Assembly: GCF_041435195.1 (NCBI RefSeq)
Contig: NZ_CP108106.1
Span: 1,674,001-1,738,000 of the forward strand
Direction of reading: 5' to 3'
DNA: 64,000 nt
From: Streptomyces sp. NBC_00224
Lineage (GTDB): Bacteria; Actinomycetota; Actinomycetes; Streptomycetales; Streptomycetaceae
Part shown: in pieces, positions 27,321-36,712 of the stretch
Layout: each line of letters opens with the position of its first letter
Position numbering within the stretch: position 1 is the first letter of the stretch
Made by a program: the position numbers and the translations under genes
The notes under the pieces: generated by a model
Seen by the model: only the letters and a program-made list of their open reading frames with translations
Database searches by the model: none
Told to the model about the DNA's origin: nothing

Positions 27321-28922
27321 ATGCGCCGAACCACCCTCGCCGCCGCGCTGTCAGCCGCCGTCGCACTGACCGCCGCGGTCGCCATGCCGACTGCCGAGGC
27401 CGCCCCCCACGGCGCCCTCCGGCCCGCCCTCGACGCCAAGCCGTTCCAGCCGCCCCTGACGCCCACCGCGCCCCCGGTGACCCGGACCCTGAGCCCCGGT
27501 GTCACCCTCACCACGTACACCTTCGGCAAGAAGAACGCGGACGACTTCTGGACCGTGCACGTGTACCTGCCCGCCGAGCCCGGCGGCCGGGTCGGCAAGG
27601 CCACGACCGAGCTGGGCCCCAAGGACACGGCGGACCAGGTCGCACAGGCCCTGCGCGAGAAGGGCTTCACGCCACGGGTCGAAGAGGTCCGCTCGCCCGC
27701 GTACGCCGACCTCGCGGCCGGCACGCTGGGCTGGACGGTCCGGGTGGGCGGCTTCGCCGAGCGGCCCGACGCGACCGCCGAGCTGGCCAAGGTGAAGGCC
27801 GCCGGGTTCACCGGCGACACGCGCTACACCGCGCAGGACGGCACCGACCTCCAGGCCCCGCAGAAGGTCAACGTCATAAGAGTCGACTTCCGGGAGTTCC
27901 AGGGCAAGGTGGACACCGAGTTCGGGCCCACCCTGCACGGCACCGAGCCCGCGACCGACCTCGTCGCCCGCGCGCACGCGATCGCGGGCATCAACGGCCA
28001 GTGGTTCTACAACGACGCCCCCGGCGGGTTCTACGTCAAGGACGGCAAGGTGCTCGCCTCGGCGACCCAGGGCCGGGGCGCGATCCTCATCACCAAGGGC
28101 GGCCGGTCCGTCCGCGTCGACGCCATCAAGGCGCACATCTCGCTGCAGACGCCGGGCGGCGCCATCGAGGAGATCGACGGCGTCAACCGCTTCCCCGGCG
28201 ACGTCTGGAACTGCGGCGGAGTCGGCGGCGACACCCCGACCGAGAAGCCGCAGCACGACTTCGAGTGCACGGACCCCAGCGAGCTGGTGCAGTTCACCCC
28301 CGAGTGGGGCGCCGCGCCGAAGGGTGCGGGCGCCGAGGCCGTCCTCGACGCCGACAACGAGGTGGTCGCGGTGAACGCCTCGCGCGGGGCCGCCGTCCCG
28401 GACGGCGGATCCACCATCCAGGCCATCGGGGACAGCGCCGAGTGGCTGCTCGGCCATGTGCACGTGGGCGACGAGCTCGGCATCCGCACCCGCGTCAGCG
28501 ACAGCTACGGCCGGCCGGTCCCGCTCACCCGGGACACCACGATCATGCAGGTCGGCCCGACCCTGGTGCGGCACGGCAAGGTGTCGGTGAACGCGCTGGC
28601 GGACGGGATCATCCGGTTCGGCGCCGACCAGTCGTTCACGTACGACTGGACCAACCGGGCCAATCCGCGCTCGATGATGGGCGTGGACGACCGCGGTCGG
28701 CTGATGCTGGCCGTGGTCGACGGCCGCCAGGCGGGCTACAGCGAGGGGCTGAGCGTCGCGCGCACCGCGGAGCTGATGCGCCAGCTCGGCGCCCGTGAGG
28801 CGCTCAACCTCGACGGCGGCGGCTCCAGCGTGATGGCCACGGCGGCCGACGGCGTCATCAACCACCCGTCGGACTCCTCGGGCGAGCGCTCGCTGGGCGA
28901 CGCCTGGGTCATCAAGCCCTGA
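27321..28922 (+). CDS. exported phosphodiester glycosidase (NAGPA/DUF2233 family)
   Basis: A 533-residue secreted protein. Signal peptide residues 1-27 (cleavage after AEA). Residues about 60-170 hold a SPOR-like pair of repeats (DQVAQALREKGFTPRVEEV, WTVRVGGFAERPDATAEL). From about residue 190 on is the NAGPA-type domain: VDFREFQGKVD, IAGINGQWFYND, FYVKDGKVLAS and the signature LNLDGGGSSVMAT near residue 496. Relatives remove sugars from sugar-phosphodiester groups, for example GlcNAc-phosphomannose or wall polymers. It has its own upstream region and a terminator, so it is probably a single-gene unit. The natural substrate is unknown; proximity to an N-glycan locus is suggestive only. Confidence 0.85.
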   Translation: MRRTTLAAALSAAVALTAAVAMPTAEAAPHGALRPALDAKPFQPPLTPTAPPVTRTLSPGVTLTTYTFGKKNADDFWTVHVYLPAEPGGRVGKATTELGPKDTADQVAQALREKGFTPRVEEVRSPAYADLAAGTLGWTVRVGGFAERPDATAELAKVKAAGFTGDTRYTAQDGTDLQAPQKVNVIRVDFREFQGKVDTEFGPTLHGTEPATDLVARAHAIAGINGQWFYNDAPGGFYVKDGKVLASATQGRGAILITKGGRSVRVDAIKAHISLQTPGGAIEEIDGVNRFPGDVWNCGGVGGDTPTEKPQHDFECTDPSELVQFTPEWGAAPKGAGAEAVLDADNEVVAVNASRGAAVPDGGSTIQAIGDSAEWLLGHVHVGDELGIRTRVSDSYGRPVPLTRDTTIMQVGPTLVRHGKVSVNALADGIIRFGADQSFTYDWTNRANPRSMMGVDDRGRLMLAVVDGRQAGYSEGLSVARTAELMRQLGAREALNLDGGGSSVMATAADGVINHPSDSSGERSLGDAWVIKP

Positions 28923-28932
28923 TCCCGTACGT

Positions 28933-28962
28933 CCCGGAGGACTGACCGGTCAGTCCTCCGGG
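28933..28962. terminator. perfect 30-bp palindrome between convergent genes
   Basis: CCCGGAGGACTGACC (28933-28947) is followed immediately by its reverse complement (28948-28962). It contains the stop codon of the downstream minus-strand gene. Confidence 0.85.
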
Positions 28963-31052
28963 GGCTCCTCCGGCGGCACCACCGGCCGCTCGGCCGACAG
29001 GTCCGCCTCCGTGCCGTCCGGCACGAACTCGCACCACACCGCCTTGCCGTCGCCCCTGGGCTCGATGCCCCAGCGGGCCGACACCGCCTCGATGAGCATC
29101 AGACCGCGCCCGGAGGTGGCCGCCTCGCCGGGGGTGCGGCGGCGCGGGCGGACGCTGGAGCGGTCCTTGACCCACAGCCGTACCCGCCGCACCGGCTCGG
29201 GCAGCACCTCCAGGGTGAGGACGGCGCCGCCCTCGGTGTGCAGCAGCACATTGCCCAGGAGCTCGCCCGCGGCCAGCTCCACGTCGTCGACGAGCTCCCC
29301 GAACCCCCAGTCCTCCAGAGCCCGGCGCAGGGCCACCCGGGACTCCGCGAGGCCCTCGGGGTCGGCCTGGTGGATGTACTGGTGGATGCGGGGGGCCTGC
29401 GGGGTGCCCGGGTCGGGGGCGCGGCGCAGCACGAGCAGGGCGACGTCGTCACCGGTGCCCCAGCGCTCCCAGAGGGTGGCGGAGAGGTGGTCCGCGAGCG
29501 CGTCGGCCCCCTCGGGGCCCGTTCTGACGGCCCCCTCCAGGGCGTCCATCCCGGCCGCGATGTCCAGGCCCGGCTCCTCGACGAGCCCGTCGGTGCACAT
29601 CACCATCGTCTCGCCGGGCACCAGGTCCAGCCGGGTCTCGGGGAACTCCTCGTCCTCGAACTCGGTGGCGAGCCCGAGCGGGAGTCCGCCGCGCAGTTTG
29701 GGGCGGCCCACCCGGCCGTCGGTGTGCCGGATGAACGGCCCCAGGTGGCCCGCCCGGACGGCCCGTACACCGCCGGAGGAGAGGTCCACCTGGGCGTACG
29801 TACAGGTCGCGAAGCGTTCGGTGTCGAGCTCGGCCAGGAAGCGCGAGGCGCGGGCGAGCACGGTCGCGGGCGGGTGCCCCTCCCCCGCGTACGCGCGGAT
29901 CGCGATCCGCAGCTGGCCCATGATCGCGGCGGCGTGGGTGTCGTGGCCCTGGACGTCGCCGACCACGACCCCGACCCGCCCCCGGGGCAGCGCGATCACG
30001 TCGTACCAGTCGCCGCCGACCTCCCGGCCGCCCCAGGCCGCGTGGTAGCGCACGGCGATCTCGGCGCCGGGGACCTCGGGCACGTGCCGAGGCAGCATCG
30101 ACGCCTGGAGGCCGGTCGCGAACTCGCGCTCCTGGTCGAAGAGGATGGCCCGCTGGAGCGACTGGGCGAGGATGCCCGCGAGCCCCAGACAGAGGTTGCG
30201 GTCCTCGGCCGAGAAGTCGCTGCGCCCCCGGAAGAAGAGCGCGAGCCCGCCGACCGGGCGGGCCTGGGCGATCAGCGGCAGGAAGGCCGCCGCGTCCAGC
30301 TCCAGGTGCTGGATGAACGGGGCGAGCCGGGGAAAGGTGTGGCCGAGCTCGCCGAGCGAGGTGACGAACCGGGACCGGCCGGTCAGCACGGCCTCGGCGA
30401 GCGGCAGCGAGTCGTCCAGGCGGTGCAGCTTCAGCTCGTCGAGCGCGTCCATCGAGTCGCCGGCCGTCGCGATGACCTTGAGCGCGCCGCCCTCGACCAG
30501 GCCGAGGACGAGCCCGTCGGCGCCGAACCGTTCCATCCCGTCGGTGCCGGTGAGGACGGCGGCGACGTCCTCGACGGTCACCGCCTTGGAGAGGGCCTCG
30601 GTGGTGCCCTGGACCATGCCGGTGATGCGTCTTCGGCCCGCCTCCAGCGGGCTGATCAGCGTGAACTCGGTGAGTTCGGTGGAGGCGTTGCGGACGATCC
30701 CGAGGACGCGGTACGCGCTGCCCCGCTCGTCGCGCAGGATCCGCCCGCGCACATGGGTCCACTGCCGGTGTCCGTTGCGCCGCCGCAGCTGGAAGTAGGC
30801 GCCGTAGGAGGAGCGGCCGGTCTGCATGGCCTCGTCGATCACCGCGTTGACCCGCATGCCCTCCTCGGGGGGCACCCGGGAGACCAGCGAGTCGGGGTTC
30901 CCGTCGTATTCGTCGGGCTTCAGGTCGAAGACGGCGAGACCGGCGTCATCGAACGCAAGGGTGTTGTTCGCCAGGTCCCAGTCGAAGCTGCCCATGCGGT
31001 TGAGGGCCAGCCTCTCGCCCGGCCCGATCTCCCGTCGGTCGCGTCCAGCCAC
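28950..31052 (-). CDS. PAS-GAF-SpoIIE phosphatase with C-terminal RsbW-like kinase domain
   Basis: A 700-residue partner-switching protein. A PAS domain (about 20-125; NRMGSFDWDLANNTLAFDDAGLAVFDL, ending LRDERGSAYRVLGIVRNAS) is followed by a GAF domain (about 145-310), a SpoIIE/PP2C phosphatase domain (about 320-545; REVGGDWYDVIALP, VVVGDVQGHDTHAAAIMGQ, MCTDGLVEEPG, TGDDVALLVLRR) and a HATPase_c domain (about 560-690; AAGELLGNVLLHTEGGA, SGRGLMLIEAVSARWG). The combination lets one chain both dephosphorylate and possibly phosphorylate STAS antagonists. It shares the type, but not the kinase end, with the phosphatase at 24760. The ATG at 31052 has no strong ribosome site. Confidence 0.9.
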   Translation of the reverse strand: MAGRDRREIGPGERLALNRMGSFDWDLANNTLAFDDAGLAVFDLKPDEYDGNPDSLVSRVPPEEGMRVNAVIDEAMQTGRSSYGAYFQLRRRNGHRQWTHVRGRILRDERGSAYRVLGIVRNASTELTEFTLISPLEAGRRRITGMVQGTTEALSKAVTVEDVAAVLTGTDGMERFGADGLVLGLVEGGALKVIATAGDSMDALDELKLHRLDDSLPLAEAVLTGRSRFVTSLGELGHTFPRLAPFIQHLELDAAAFLPLIAQARPVGGLALFFRGRSDFSAEDRNLCLGLAGILAQSLQRAILFDQEREFATGLQASMLPRHVPEVPGAEIAVRYHAAWGGREVGGDWYDVIALPRGRVGVVVGDVQGHDTHAAAIMGQLRIAIRAYAGEGHPPATVLARASRFLAELDTERFATCTYAQVDLSSGGVRAVRAGHLGPFIRHTDGRVGRPKLRGGLPLGLATEFEDEEFPETRLDLVPGETMVMCTDGLVEEPGLDIAAGMDALEGAVRTGPEGADALADHLSATLWERWGTGDDVALLVLRRAPDPGTPQAPRIHQYIHQADPEGLAESRVALRRALEDWGFGELVDDVELAAGELLGNVLLHTEGGAVLTLEVLPEPVRRVRLWVKDRSSVRPRRRTPGEAATSGRGLMLIEAVSARWGIEPRGDGKAVWCEFVPDGTEADLSAERPVVPPEEPPED

Positions 31053-31087
31053 TGCGTCAGCTTAACTTCGGGGGTTTTTCCTCCGCA

Positions 31088-32041
31088 TCACGGAGCCGCA
31101 CCCGAGTGGCCCGTTGTGGTGCGGTCGGCCCACAGCCACCCGTTCGGCCGCGCCCCCCGGGCGCCGGGGGCGGGATTGTGCCGCAGTACCGCGTCGATCA
31201 GCCCCGAGGTCGCTTCGGGGAAGTCCATGGGGACGATGCCGAGGCCGGTCCTGCCCGGCAGCGCCGAACCGTTCAGGAAGTCGCGGACCTGCGGGTTGAG
31301 CCGGGCGGCGTTCCACTCGGGCGGCAGAGCGGCCGCCGTGCTCACATAGTTGATGTAGAGCTTGCCCGGCTGGTCGGCGGCCTTGCGGAACTGGGCCTCG
31401 ATCTTGGGGTACTTGCCGAAGGGCTCGGCGTTGTAGTCGTCCTGGATGTCGAAGAGCGCCGGGTCGCCGTAGCGCACGCCGGGCAGACCGCCGTTGTCGG
31501 CGAGCAGCACCACCTTGCCCCGTGCCTCGCCCAGCGTGGGCAGCGCGCCGTCGAGGCGGAACAGCGGCCGCCAGCCCTTCTGGTCGAGGTAGAGGTCGAA
31601 GATCCGGCGGAACTCCGCGTCACCGACCGTCGAGTACTCCTGCTTGACGCGCATCAGCACGGTTTCGCCCGGGTGGGCGGCGAGGAAGTCCCGGCAGGCG
31701 ATCAGCACGTCGCCGAACATCAGGTTCTGGTAGAAGGCGGCGTGGTGGATGGCGAAGGCGTCGCCGGTGGCCCGGCAGCGTACGTCCAGGAAGCGGATGC
31801 CGGCGTTCAGCTGAGCGGCGACGACCGCGCTCTGGCACTTCACCCACAGGCCGCCGAAGCGGGCGCCGGTGTCGTGCGTGCCGGGAATCGTCAGCTGCCG
31901 CAGCGCGGTCGTGCCGCCGAGGCCCGCCATCCAGTCGCCGGTGCCCAGCGCGCGGGCCCGGGCGGGCGCGGCGCCCGCGTACGCGAGGAGTCCGGCGGCC
32001 GGAAGCACGGCCGCTCCTTTGAGAAAGCCACGCCGGTCCAT
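31088..32041 (-). CDS. exported phosphatidylinositol-specific phospholipase C
   Basis: A 317-residue secreted enzyme. The start MDRRGFLKGAAVLPAAG is a twin-arginine signal (RRxFLK), cleaved near AARA around residue 30. The barrel has the two catalytic histidines of bacterial PI-PLC: H56 in TIPGTHDTGA and H99/H100 in FAIHHAAFYQN, plus GIRFLDVRCRA and VLMRVKQEY. It should cleave phosphatidylinositol (or GPI anchors) to diacylglycerol and inositol cyclic phosphate outside the cell. ATG 32041 is preferred over an upstream in-frame ATG because AGGGGAG is close upstream and the Tat signal then begins at the N-terminus. Confidence 0.93.
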   Translation of the reverse strand: MDRRGFLKGAAVLPAAGLLAYAGAAPARARALGTGDWMAGLGGTTALRQLTIPGTHDTGARFGGLWVKCQSAVVAAQLNAGIRFLDVRCRATGDAFAIHHAAFYQNLMFGDVLIACRDFLAAHPGETVLMRVKQEYSTVGDAEFRRIFDLYLDQKGWRPLFRLDGALPTLGEARGKVVLLADNGGLPGVRYGDPALFDIQDDYNAEPFGKYPKIEAQFRKAADQPGKLYINYVSTAAALPPEWNAARLNPQVRDFLNGSALPGRTGLGIVPMDFPEATSGLIDAVLRHNPAPGARGARPNGWLWADRTTTGHSGAAP

Positions 32042-32176
32042 GCCCACGCTCCCCTTGCCGCTCGGCGGCCCCCCAGGGCCCACCCGGTCATCGCTGTGGC
32101 ATGGAAGCACAGCGGGCCGCAGGAGAACAGGCGTCGCGCAGCACCGATTACCGCCCGGTAGTCCTGTCCGTACGTG

Positions 32177-33127
32177 TCACCGGTAGTCCCCGGGGTCCGC
32201 GTCGAGCCCCCGCTCGCGGTCCTCCAGGAAGCGCCAGATGTCGGGGCGGGAGCCGTCGACGTCGGTGAAGCCGTAGACGCGGGCGAGTTCGCCGGAGCTG
32301 ACCGACTTCTGGTTCCAGCGGGCCCGGTCGCCGTCGGCCGCCAGGGCCGCGACCGCGCGCCCCACGAACCGCGGCGACTCCGAGAGCGCGAAGTCCGGCG
32401 GGGCCGCGGCCTCGCGCCAGTTCTCCTCGGTGACGCCGAAGGCGTCGAGCATCATCTCCGAGCGCAGCCAGCCGGGCGTGAGGGAGACGGCGGTGCCTCC
32501 GTAGGGCCCGAGCTCGTGCCCCTGCGAGAACGCCAGCCGGTTCACGGCGACCTTGGCCAGGTCGTAGAAGACGGAGAGCCGGTAGTGCGCCGCGTTGTAG
32601 GCGGCGGTGCCGTCGGTCACCTCGACCAGCAGGCCGCCGGGCCGGTCGATGAGCAGCGGCAGCAGGTGATGGGAGGTGATCAGATGGGTGTCGACGGCGA
32701 GCCGCAGGATGCGCAGTCCGTCGTCGAGGTCGTGCTCCCAGACCGGCGTGTTCCAGTCGGCGGGGCCGCCCTTGAGGAGTTCGGCGCCCCAGATGTCGTT
32801 GACCAGGACGTCGACGGCGCCGTACTCGTCGGCGATCCGCTCGGCCAGCGCCTTCACCTGGGCGGGGTCGAGGTGGTCGGCGGCGACCGCGACGCCGGTG
32901 CCGCCGAGCCGGGTGACCAGCTCGGCGGTCTCCTCGACGGTCTCGCCGCGGTCGTAGTCGGACGGGATCGGATGCCTGCGGCTGCTGCGGCCGGTGCACA
33001 CCACGGTCGCGCCCGCCTCGCCCAGGGCGGCGGCGATGCCCCGGCCGGCGCCCCGGGTGGCCCCGGCCACCACGGCCACGCGCCCGCGCAGCGCCCGCCC
33101 GGCCGGTTCGGCCCGAGGTCCGTCCAC
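32177..33127 (-). CDS. short-chain dehydrogenase/reductase
   Basis: A 316-residue SDR enzyme. The cofactor motif is VAVVAGATRGAGRGIAAALG (TGxxxGxG type), followed by CTGRSSRR, which favours NADP(H). The catalytic YxxxK is in FYDLAKVAVNRLA; VEVTDGTAAY occupies the usual serine region, but with Thr rather than Ser. The length, longer than the 250-residue classical form, includes a C-terminal extension (SPRFVGRAVAALAADGDRARWNQK). GTG 33127 is the earliest sensible start. It stands alone between PI-PLC and the divergent GNAT gene. Substrate unknown. Confidence 0.85.
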   Translation of the reverse strand: MDGPRAEPAGRALRGRVAVVAGATRGAGRGIAAALGEAGATVVCTGRSSRRHPIPSDYDRGETVEETAELVTRLGGTGVAVAADHLDPAQVKALAERIADEYGAVDVLVNDIWGAELLKGGPADWNTPVWEHDLDDGLRILRLAVDTHLITSHHLLPLLIDRPGGLLVEVTDGTAAYNAAHYRLSVFYDLAKVAVNRLAFSQGHELGPYGGTAVSLTPGWLRSEMMLDAFGVTEENWREAAAPPDFALSESPRFVGRAVAALAADGDRARWNQKSVSSGELARVYGFTDVDGSRPDIWRFLEDRERGLDADPGDYR

Positions 33128-33194
33128 GGTCCGAGTCTGCCCGCGCCGAGGCCGCGGATTACCGGTTCGGCCCCGTATTCGACAGGATGGGCGC

Positions 33195-33728
33195 ATGACC
33201 GAGATCCACACCCCCCGTCTGCTCCTGCGCCGCTGGGACGAGGACGACCTGCCCGCCCTGGCCGACATCAACGCCGATCCGGACGTCATGCGCTGGACCG
33301 GGGACGGCTCGGTCCTCGATCTGGAGGAGACGGCCGAGGAGATGGAGCGCTGGGAGGAGGAGTGGGACGAGGAGGGCTTCGGGCTCTTCGCCGTCGAACT
33401 CCTCGGCTCGGGCGAGCTGGCCGGGTTCACCGGGCTCTCCGTCCCCACCTATCTGCCCGAGGTGCTGCCCGCCGTGGAGATCAGCTGGCGCCTGGGGCGG
33501 CAGTTCTGGGGGCAGGGGTACGCCTCGGAGGCCGCGCACGCGGCGCTGGAGTTCGCCCTCCAGGACCGCGGCCTCGACCGGGTCCTCGCCATCGCGCGGG
33601 TGGGCGACAGCGCGTCCGAGAACGTGATCCGCAAGCTGGGCATGGTCCCCGAGAAGGTCACGACCGACCGTCGGTACGGCAACCAGGTGGCGGTCCACTC
33701 CATCGACCTCACCGAGTACGAGGGCTAG
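33195..33728 (+). CDS. RimJ/RimL-type GNAT acetyltransferase
   Basis: A 177-residue acetyltransferase of the ribosomal-protein-acetylating type: TPRLLLRRWDEDDLPALADINADPDVMRWTG start, EISWRLGRQFWGQGYASEAA acetyl-CoA loop and SENVIRKLGMVPE near the end. An acidic segment (ETAEEMERWEEEWDEEG) lies at residues 49-65. The ATG at 33195 has no good ribosome site. Its last 4 bases overlap the convergent sensor kinase gene. The substrate is not predictable. Confidence 0.88.
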   Translation: MTEIHTPRLLLRRWDEDDLPALADINADPDVMRWTGDGSVLDLEETAEEMERWEEEWDEEGFGLFAVELLGSGELAGFTGLSVPTYLPEVLPAVEISWRLGRQFWGQGYASEAAHAALEFALQDRGLDRVLAIARVGDSASENVIRKLGMVPEKVTTDRRYGNQVAVHSIDLTEYEG

Positions 33729-34933
33729 CCCGCGCCCAACCGGCCCGGCGCCGAGTGGACGCCGGGCTGGTACTTGGGCAGCCGGACCGTGATCTTCATT
33801 CCGGCGCCCACCGCCGTCTCGATGACCAGGCCGTGGCCGTCCCCGTACACCTGGCGCAGCCGGTCGTCCACGTTGGACAGACCGATGCCGGCGGACGGGC
33901 CGGCCTCGCCCGCGAGGATGCGGCGCAGCCGGTCGGGCTCCATGCCGACGCCGTTGTCCTCGATGACGACCAGCGCCTCGGACCCGGCGTCCTGCGCCGT
34001 GATGCTGATGTGGCTCTTGTCGGTCTTGCCCTCCAGGCCGTGTTTGACGGCGTTCTCGACGAGCGGCTGGAGGCAGAGGAAGGGCAGGGCCACCGGCAGC
34101 ACTTCGGGGGCTATCTGGAGGGTCACCGAGAGCCGTTCCCCGAAGCGGGCGCGGACCAGGGCCAAGTACTGGTCGATGGCGTGCAGTTCGTCGGCCAGGG
34201 TGGTGAAGTCGCCGTGCCGGCGGAACGAGTAGCGGGTGAAGTCCGCGAACTCCAGGAGCAGTTCTCGGGCCCGGTCCGGGTCCGTCCGGACGAACGAGGC
34301 GATCACGGCCAGCGAGTTGAAGACGAAGTGCGGGGAGATCTGCGCCCGCAGCGCCTTGATCTCGGCCTCGATCAGCCGGGTGCGGGACCGGTCGAGGTCG
34401 GCGAGCTCCAGTTGGACCGAGACCCAGCGGGCCACCTCGCCCGCCGCCCGTACGAGGACCGCCGACTCGCGCGGCGCGCAGGTGACCAGGGCGCCGTGCA
34501 CCCGGTCGTCGACGGTGAGCGGGGCCACCACCGCCCAGCGCAGGGCGCAGCCGTCGTCGTCGCAGCGGATGCGGAACGCCTCGCCCCGGCCGGTCTCGCG
34601 GATGCGGCCGAGCCGCGCCAGGATCTCCGCGCTGTGGTGCTCCCCCGCCCCGTCCCAGGTCAGCACCGAGGACCCGTCGGTCAGGCACAGCGCGTCGGTG
34701 CCGAGCAGGGTGCGCAGCCCGCGGGCGGCGCGGCGCGCGGTGTCGGGGGTGAGCCCGGCCCGCAGCGGGGGCGCGGCCAGGGAGGCGGTGTGCAGGGTCT
34801 GGAAGGTGGCGTGCTCGACGGGCGTGCCCAGATCGCCGAGGCCCTGCGGGCGGGCGGTGCGCCGCCCGGCCCAGAACCCGGCGGCGACCAGCGGTAGGGC
34901 CGCCGCGAACATCCCGGCCAGGAAGCCGTTCAC
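33725..34933 (-). CDS. LytS-like sensor histidine kinase
   Basis: A 402-residue kinase of the LytS/HisKA-like (His_kinase) class. One N-terminal membrane helix (GFLAGMFAAALPLVAAGFWAG) is followed by a GAF-like sensor region (about 70-190; GLRTLLGTDALCLTD). The phosphoacceptor His is in LRAQISPHFVFNSLAVIASF and the ATP-binding domain has LVENAVKHGLEG, VIEDNGVGM and GIGLSNVDDRL. It is translationally coupled (GTGA overlap) to the symporter upstream. Such kinases normally pair with a LytTR response regulator, but none is in this operon or nearby. Sensing of the transported solute or of transporter activity is inferred. Confidence 0.9.
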   Translation of the reverse strand: MNGFLAGMFAAALPLVAAGFWAGRRTARPQGLGDLGTPVEHATFQTLHTASLAAPPLRAGLTPDTARRAARGLRTLLGTDALCLTDGSSVLTWDGAGEHHSAEILARLGRIRETGRGEAFRIRCDDDGCALRWAVVAPLTVDDRVHGALVTCAPRESAVLVRAAGEVARWVSVQLELADLDRSRTRLIEAEIKALRAQISPHFVFNSLAVIASFVRTDPDRARELLLEFADFTRYSFRRHGDFTTLADELHAIDQYLALVRARFGERLSVTLQIAPEVLPVALPFLCLQPLVENAVKHGLEGKTDKSHISITAQDAGSEALVVIEDNGVGMEPDRLRRILAGEAGPSAGIGLSNVDDRLRQVYGDGHGLVIETAVGAGMKITVRLPKYQPGVHSAPGRLGAG

Positions 34934-36678
34934 GCCTGGGCCTGACGGGGTGCGGTGCCTCGGGCCGGTCCGCCGTGCTGTCCCGCGTAGAGCGCCTCCG
35001 GCAGGTGGAAGCGGGCCAGTATCGCGGCGGTGCCCGCCGGGATCCGGGCCGCCGTCGCCAGGGACACCAGGATCATCGTCAGGAAGCCGAGCGGCACCGA
35101 CCACAGGGCGGGCCAGGCGAGCAGCGCGTGCAGCGGTCCGCCGCCGGGCAGGCCCGCCATGGTGGCGGTGACCGCGAGCAGCGCCGAGCCGCCGCCCGCC
35201 ACCATCCCGGCCACCGCGCCCGGCGGGGTGAGCCCGCGCCACCAGATGCCGAGTACCAGGAGCGGGCAGAACGACGACGCGGAGACCGCGAACGCCAGGC
35301 CCACGGCGTCGGCCACCGGAAGCCCGCCGACCAGGGCGCTGGCCGCCAGCGGCACCGCGACCGCGAGCAGGGTGGCGAGGCGGAAGTGCCGTACGCCCCG
35401 GGTCGGCAGCACGTCCTGGGTGAGGACGCCCGCGACCGCCAGGGTCAGCCCCGAGGCGGTGGACAGGAACGCCGCGAAGGCGCCGCCCGCGAGCAGCGCC
35501 CCGAGCAGGTTCCCGCCGACCCCGCCGATCACCAGGTGCGGCAGGACGAGCACGGCCGCGTCGGCCTGTCCGGTGAGGGCGAGTTCGGGCGCGTACAGCC
35601 GGCCCAGGGCGCCGTAGACGGGCGGCAGCAGATAGAAGGCGCCGATCAGGCCGAGGACGACGACCGTGGTGCGGCGGGCGGCGACGCCGTGCGGGCTGGT
35701 GTAGAAGCGGACCACCACGTGCGGCAGGCCCATGGTGCCGAGGAAGGTGGCGACGATCAGGCCGTACGTGGCGTACAGCGGGCGCTCCTGGCGGGCGTGG
35801 GCGAGCGGGGTGGACATGCCCGCGCTGCCCGCGTCGCTGCTGGGGACGGGGTCGCCGGGGGCGAAGACGAGCCGGGTGCCGCCCTCGACGCGGTGGGTGC
35901 CGGTGGGCAGGAGGACGCGTTCGGCGTGGTGGCGGGTGCCGTCGACGGTGCCGGTGGCGGTGACGGTGAGCGGGGCGGCGAGCCTGATGTCGAGGGTGTC
36001 GTCGACGCGTACGGCCCGCTGCTCGCGGAAGGCGGCGGGCTCGTCGAAGGCGACGCGCGGGGTGCCGTCGCCGTGCCAGGCGAGCAGCAGGAAGAGCGCG
36101 GGCACGAGGAGGGCGGTGAGCTTCAGCCAGTACTGGAAGGCCTGGACGAAGGTGATGCTGCGCATGCCGCCAGCGGCGACGGTGGCGACGACGACCACCG
36201 CGACCAGGACGCCGCCGAACCAGCGCGGCGCCCCGGTGAGCACGTGGAGGGTGAGGCCCGCGCCCTGGAGCTGCGGCAGCAGATAGAGCCAGCCCACCCC
36301 GACGACCAGGGCGGCCGCGAGCCGTCGCACGGAGCGGGATTCGAGCCGGGCCTCGGCGAAGTCGGGCAGGGTGTACGCGCCGGAGCGGCGCAGTGGGGCC
36401 GCCACGAACACCAGCAGGACGAGATAGCCGGCGGCGTAGCCCACCGGGTACCAGAGCATGTCCGGGCCCTGGACGAGGACGAGTCCGGCGATGCCGAGGA
36501 AGGAGGCGGCGGAGAGGTACTCGCCGCTGATCGCGGCCGCGTTGAGCCGGGGGCCCACTGTGCGCGAGGCCACGTAGAAGTCGGAGGTGGTCCGGGATAT
36601 GCGCAGGCCGAGCGCGCCGACGAGGACCGTGGCGAGGACCACGAGGGCCACGGCCGGTACGGCGTAGTTCTGGTTCAC
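34930..36678 (-). CDS. sodium:solute symporter (acetate/ActP-like)
   Basis: A 582-residue membrane protein with about 13 predicted helices and SSS-family motifs: TTSDFYVASRTVGPRLNAAAISGEYLSAASFLG, VGYAAGYLVLLVF, LPDFAEAR (each abbreviated from longer conserved blocks), GALLAGGAFAAFLSTASGLTLAVAG. A soluble loop of about 80 residues (about 205-285) is inserted between helices. The ActP-like features and the small partner membrane protein upstream suggest a monocarboxylate substrate such as acetate. The gene starts 34 bases after the small protein and overlaps the sensor kinase by 4 bases. Confidence 0.88.
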   Translation of the reverse strand: MNQNYAVPAVALVVLATVLVGALGLRISRTTSDFYVASRTVGPRLNAAAISGEYLSAASFLGIAGLVLVQGPDMLWYPVGYAAGYLVLLVFVAAPLRRSGAYTLPDFAEARLESRSVRRLAAALVVGVGWLYLLPQLQGAGLTLHVLTGAPRWFGGVLVAVVVVATVAAGGMRSITFVQAFQYWLKLTALLVPALFLLLAWHGDGTPRVAFDEPAAFREQRAVRVDDTLDIRLAAPLTVTATGTVDGTRHHAERVLLPTGTHRVEGGTRLVFAPGDPVPSSDAGSAGMSTPLAHARQERPLYATYGLIVATFLGTMGLPHVVVRFYTSPHGVAARRTTVVVLGLIGAFYLLPPVYGALGRLYAPELALTGQADAAVLVLPHLVIGGVGGNLLGALLAGGAFAAFLSTASGLTLAVAGVLTQDVLPTRGVRHFRLATLLAVAVPLAASALVGGLPVADAVGLAFAVSASSFCPLLVLGIWWRGLTPPGAVAGMVAGGGSALLAVTATMAGLPGGGPLHALLAWPALWSVPLGFLTMILVSLATAARIPAGTAAILARFHLPEALYAGQHGGPARGTAPRQAQA

Positions 36679-36712
36679 GTTCTCACGTTCCTCGGCGGCG
36701 CCGGGCGGGCGG

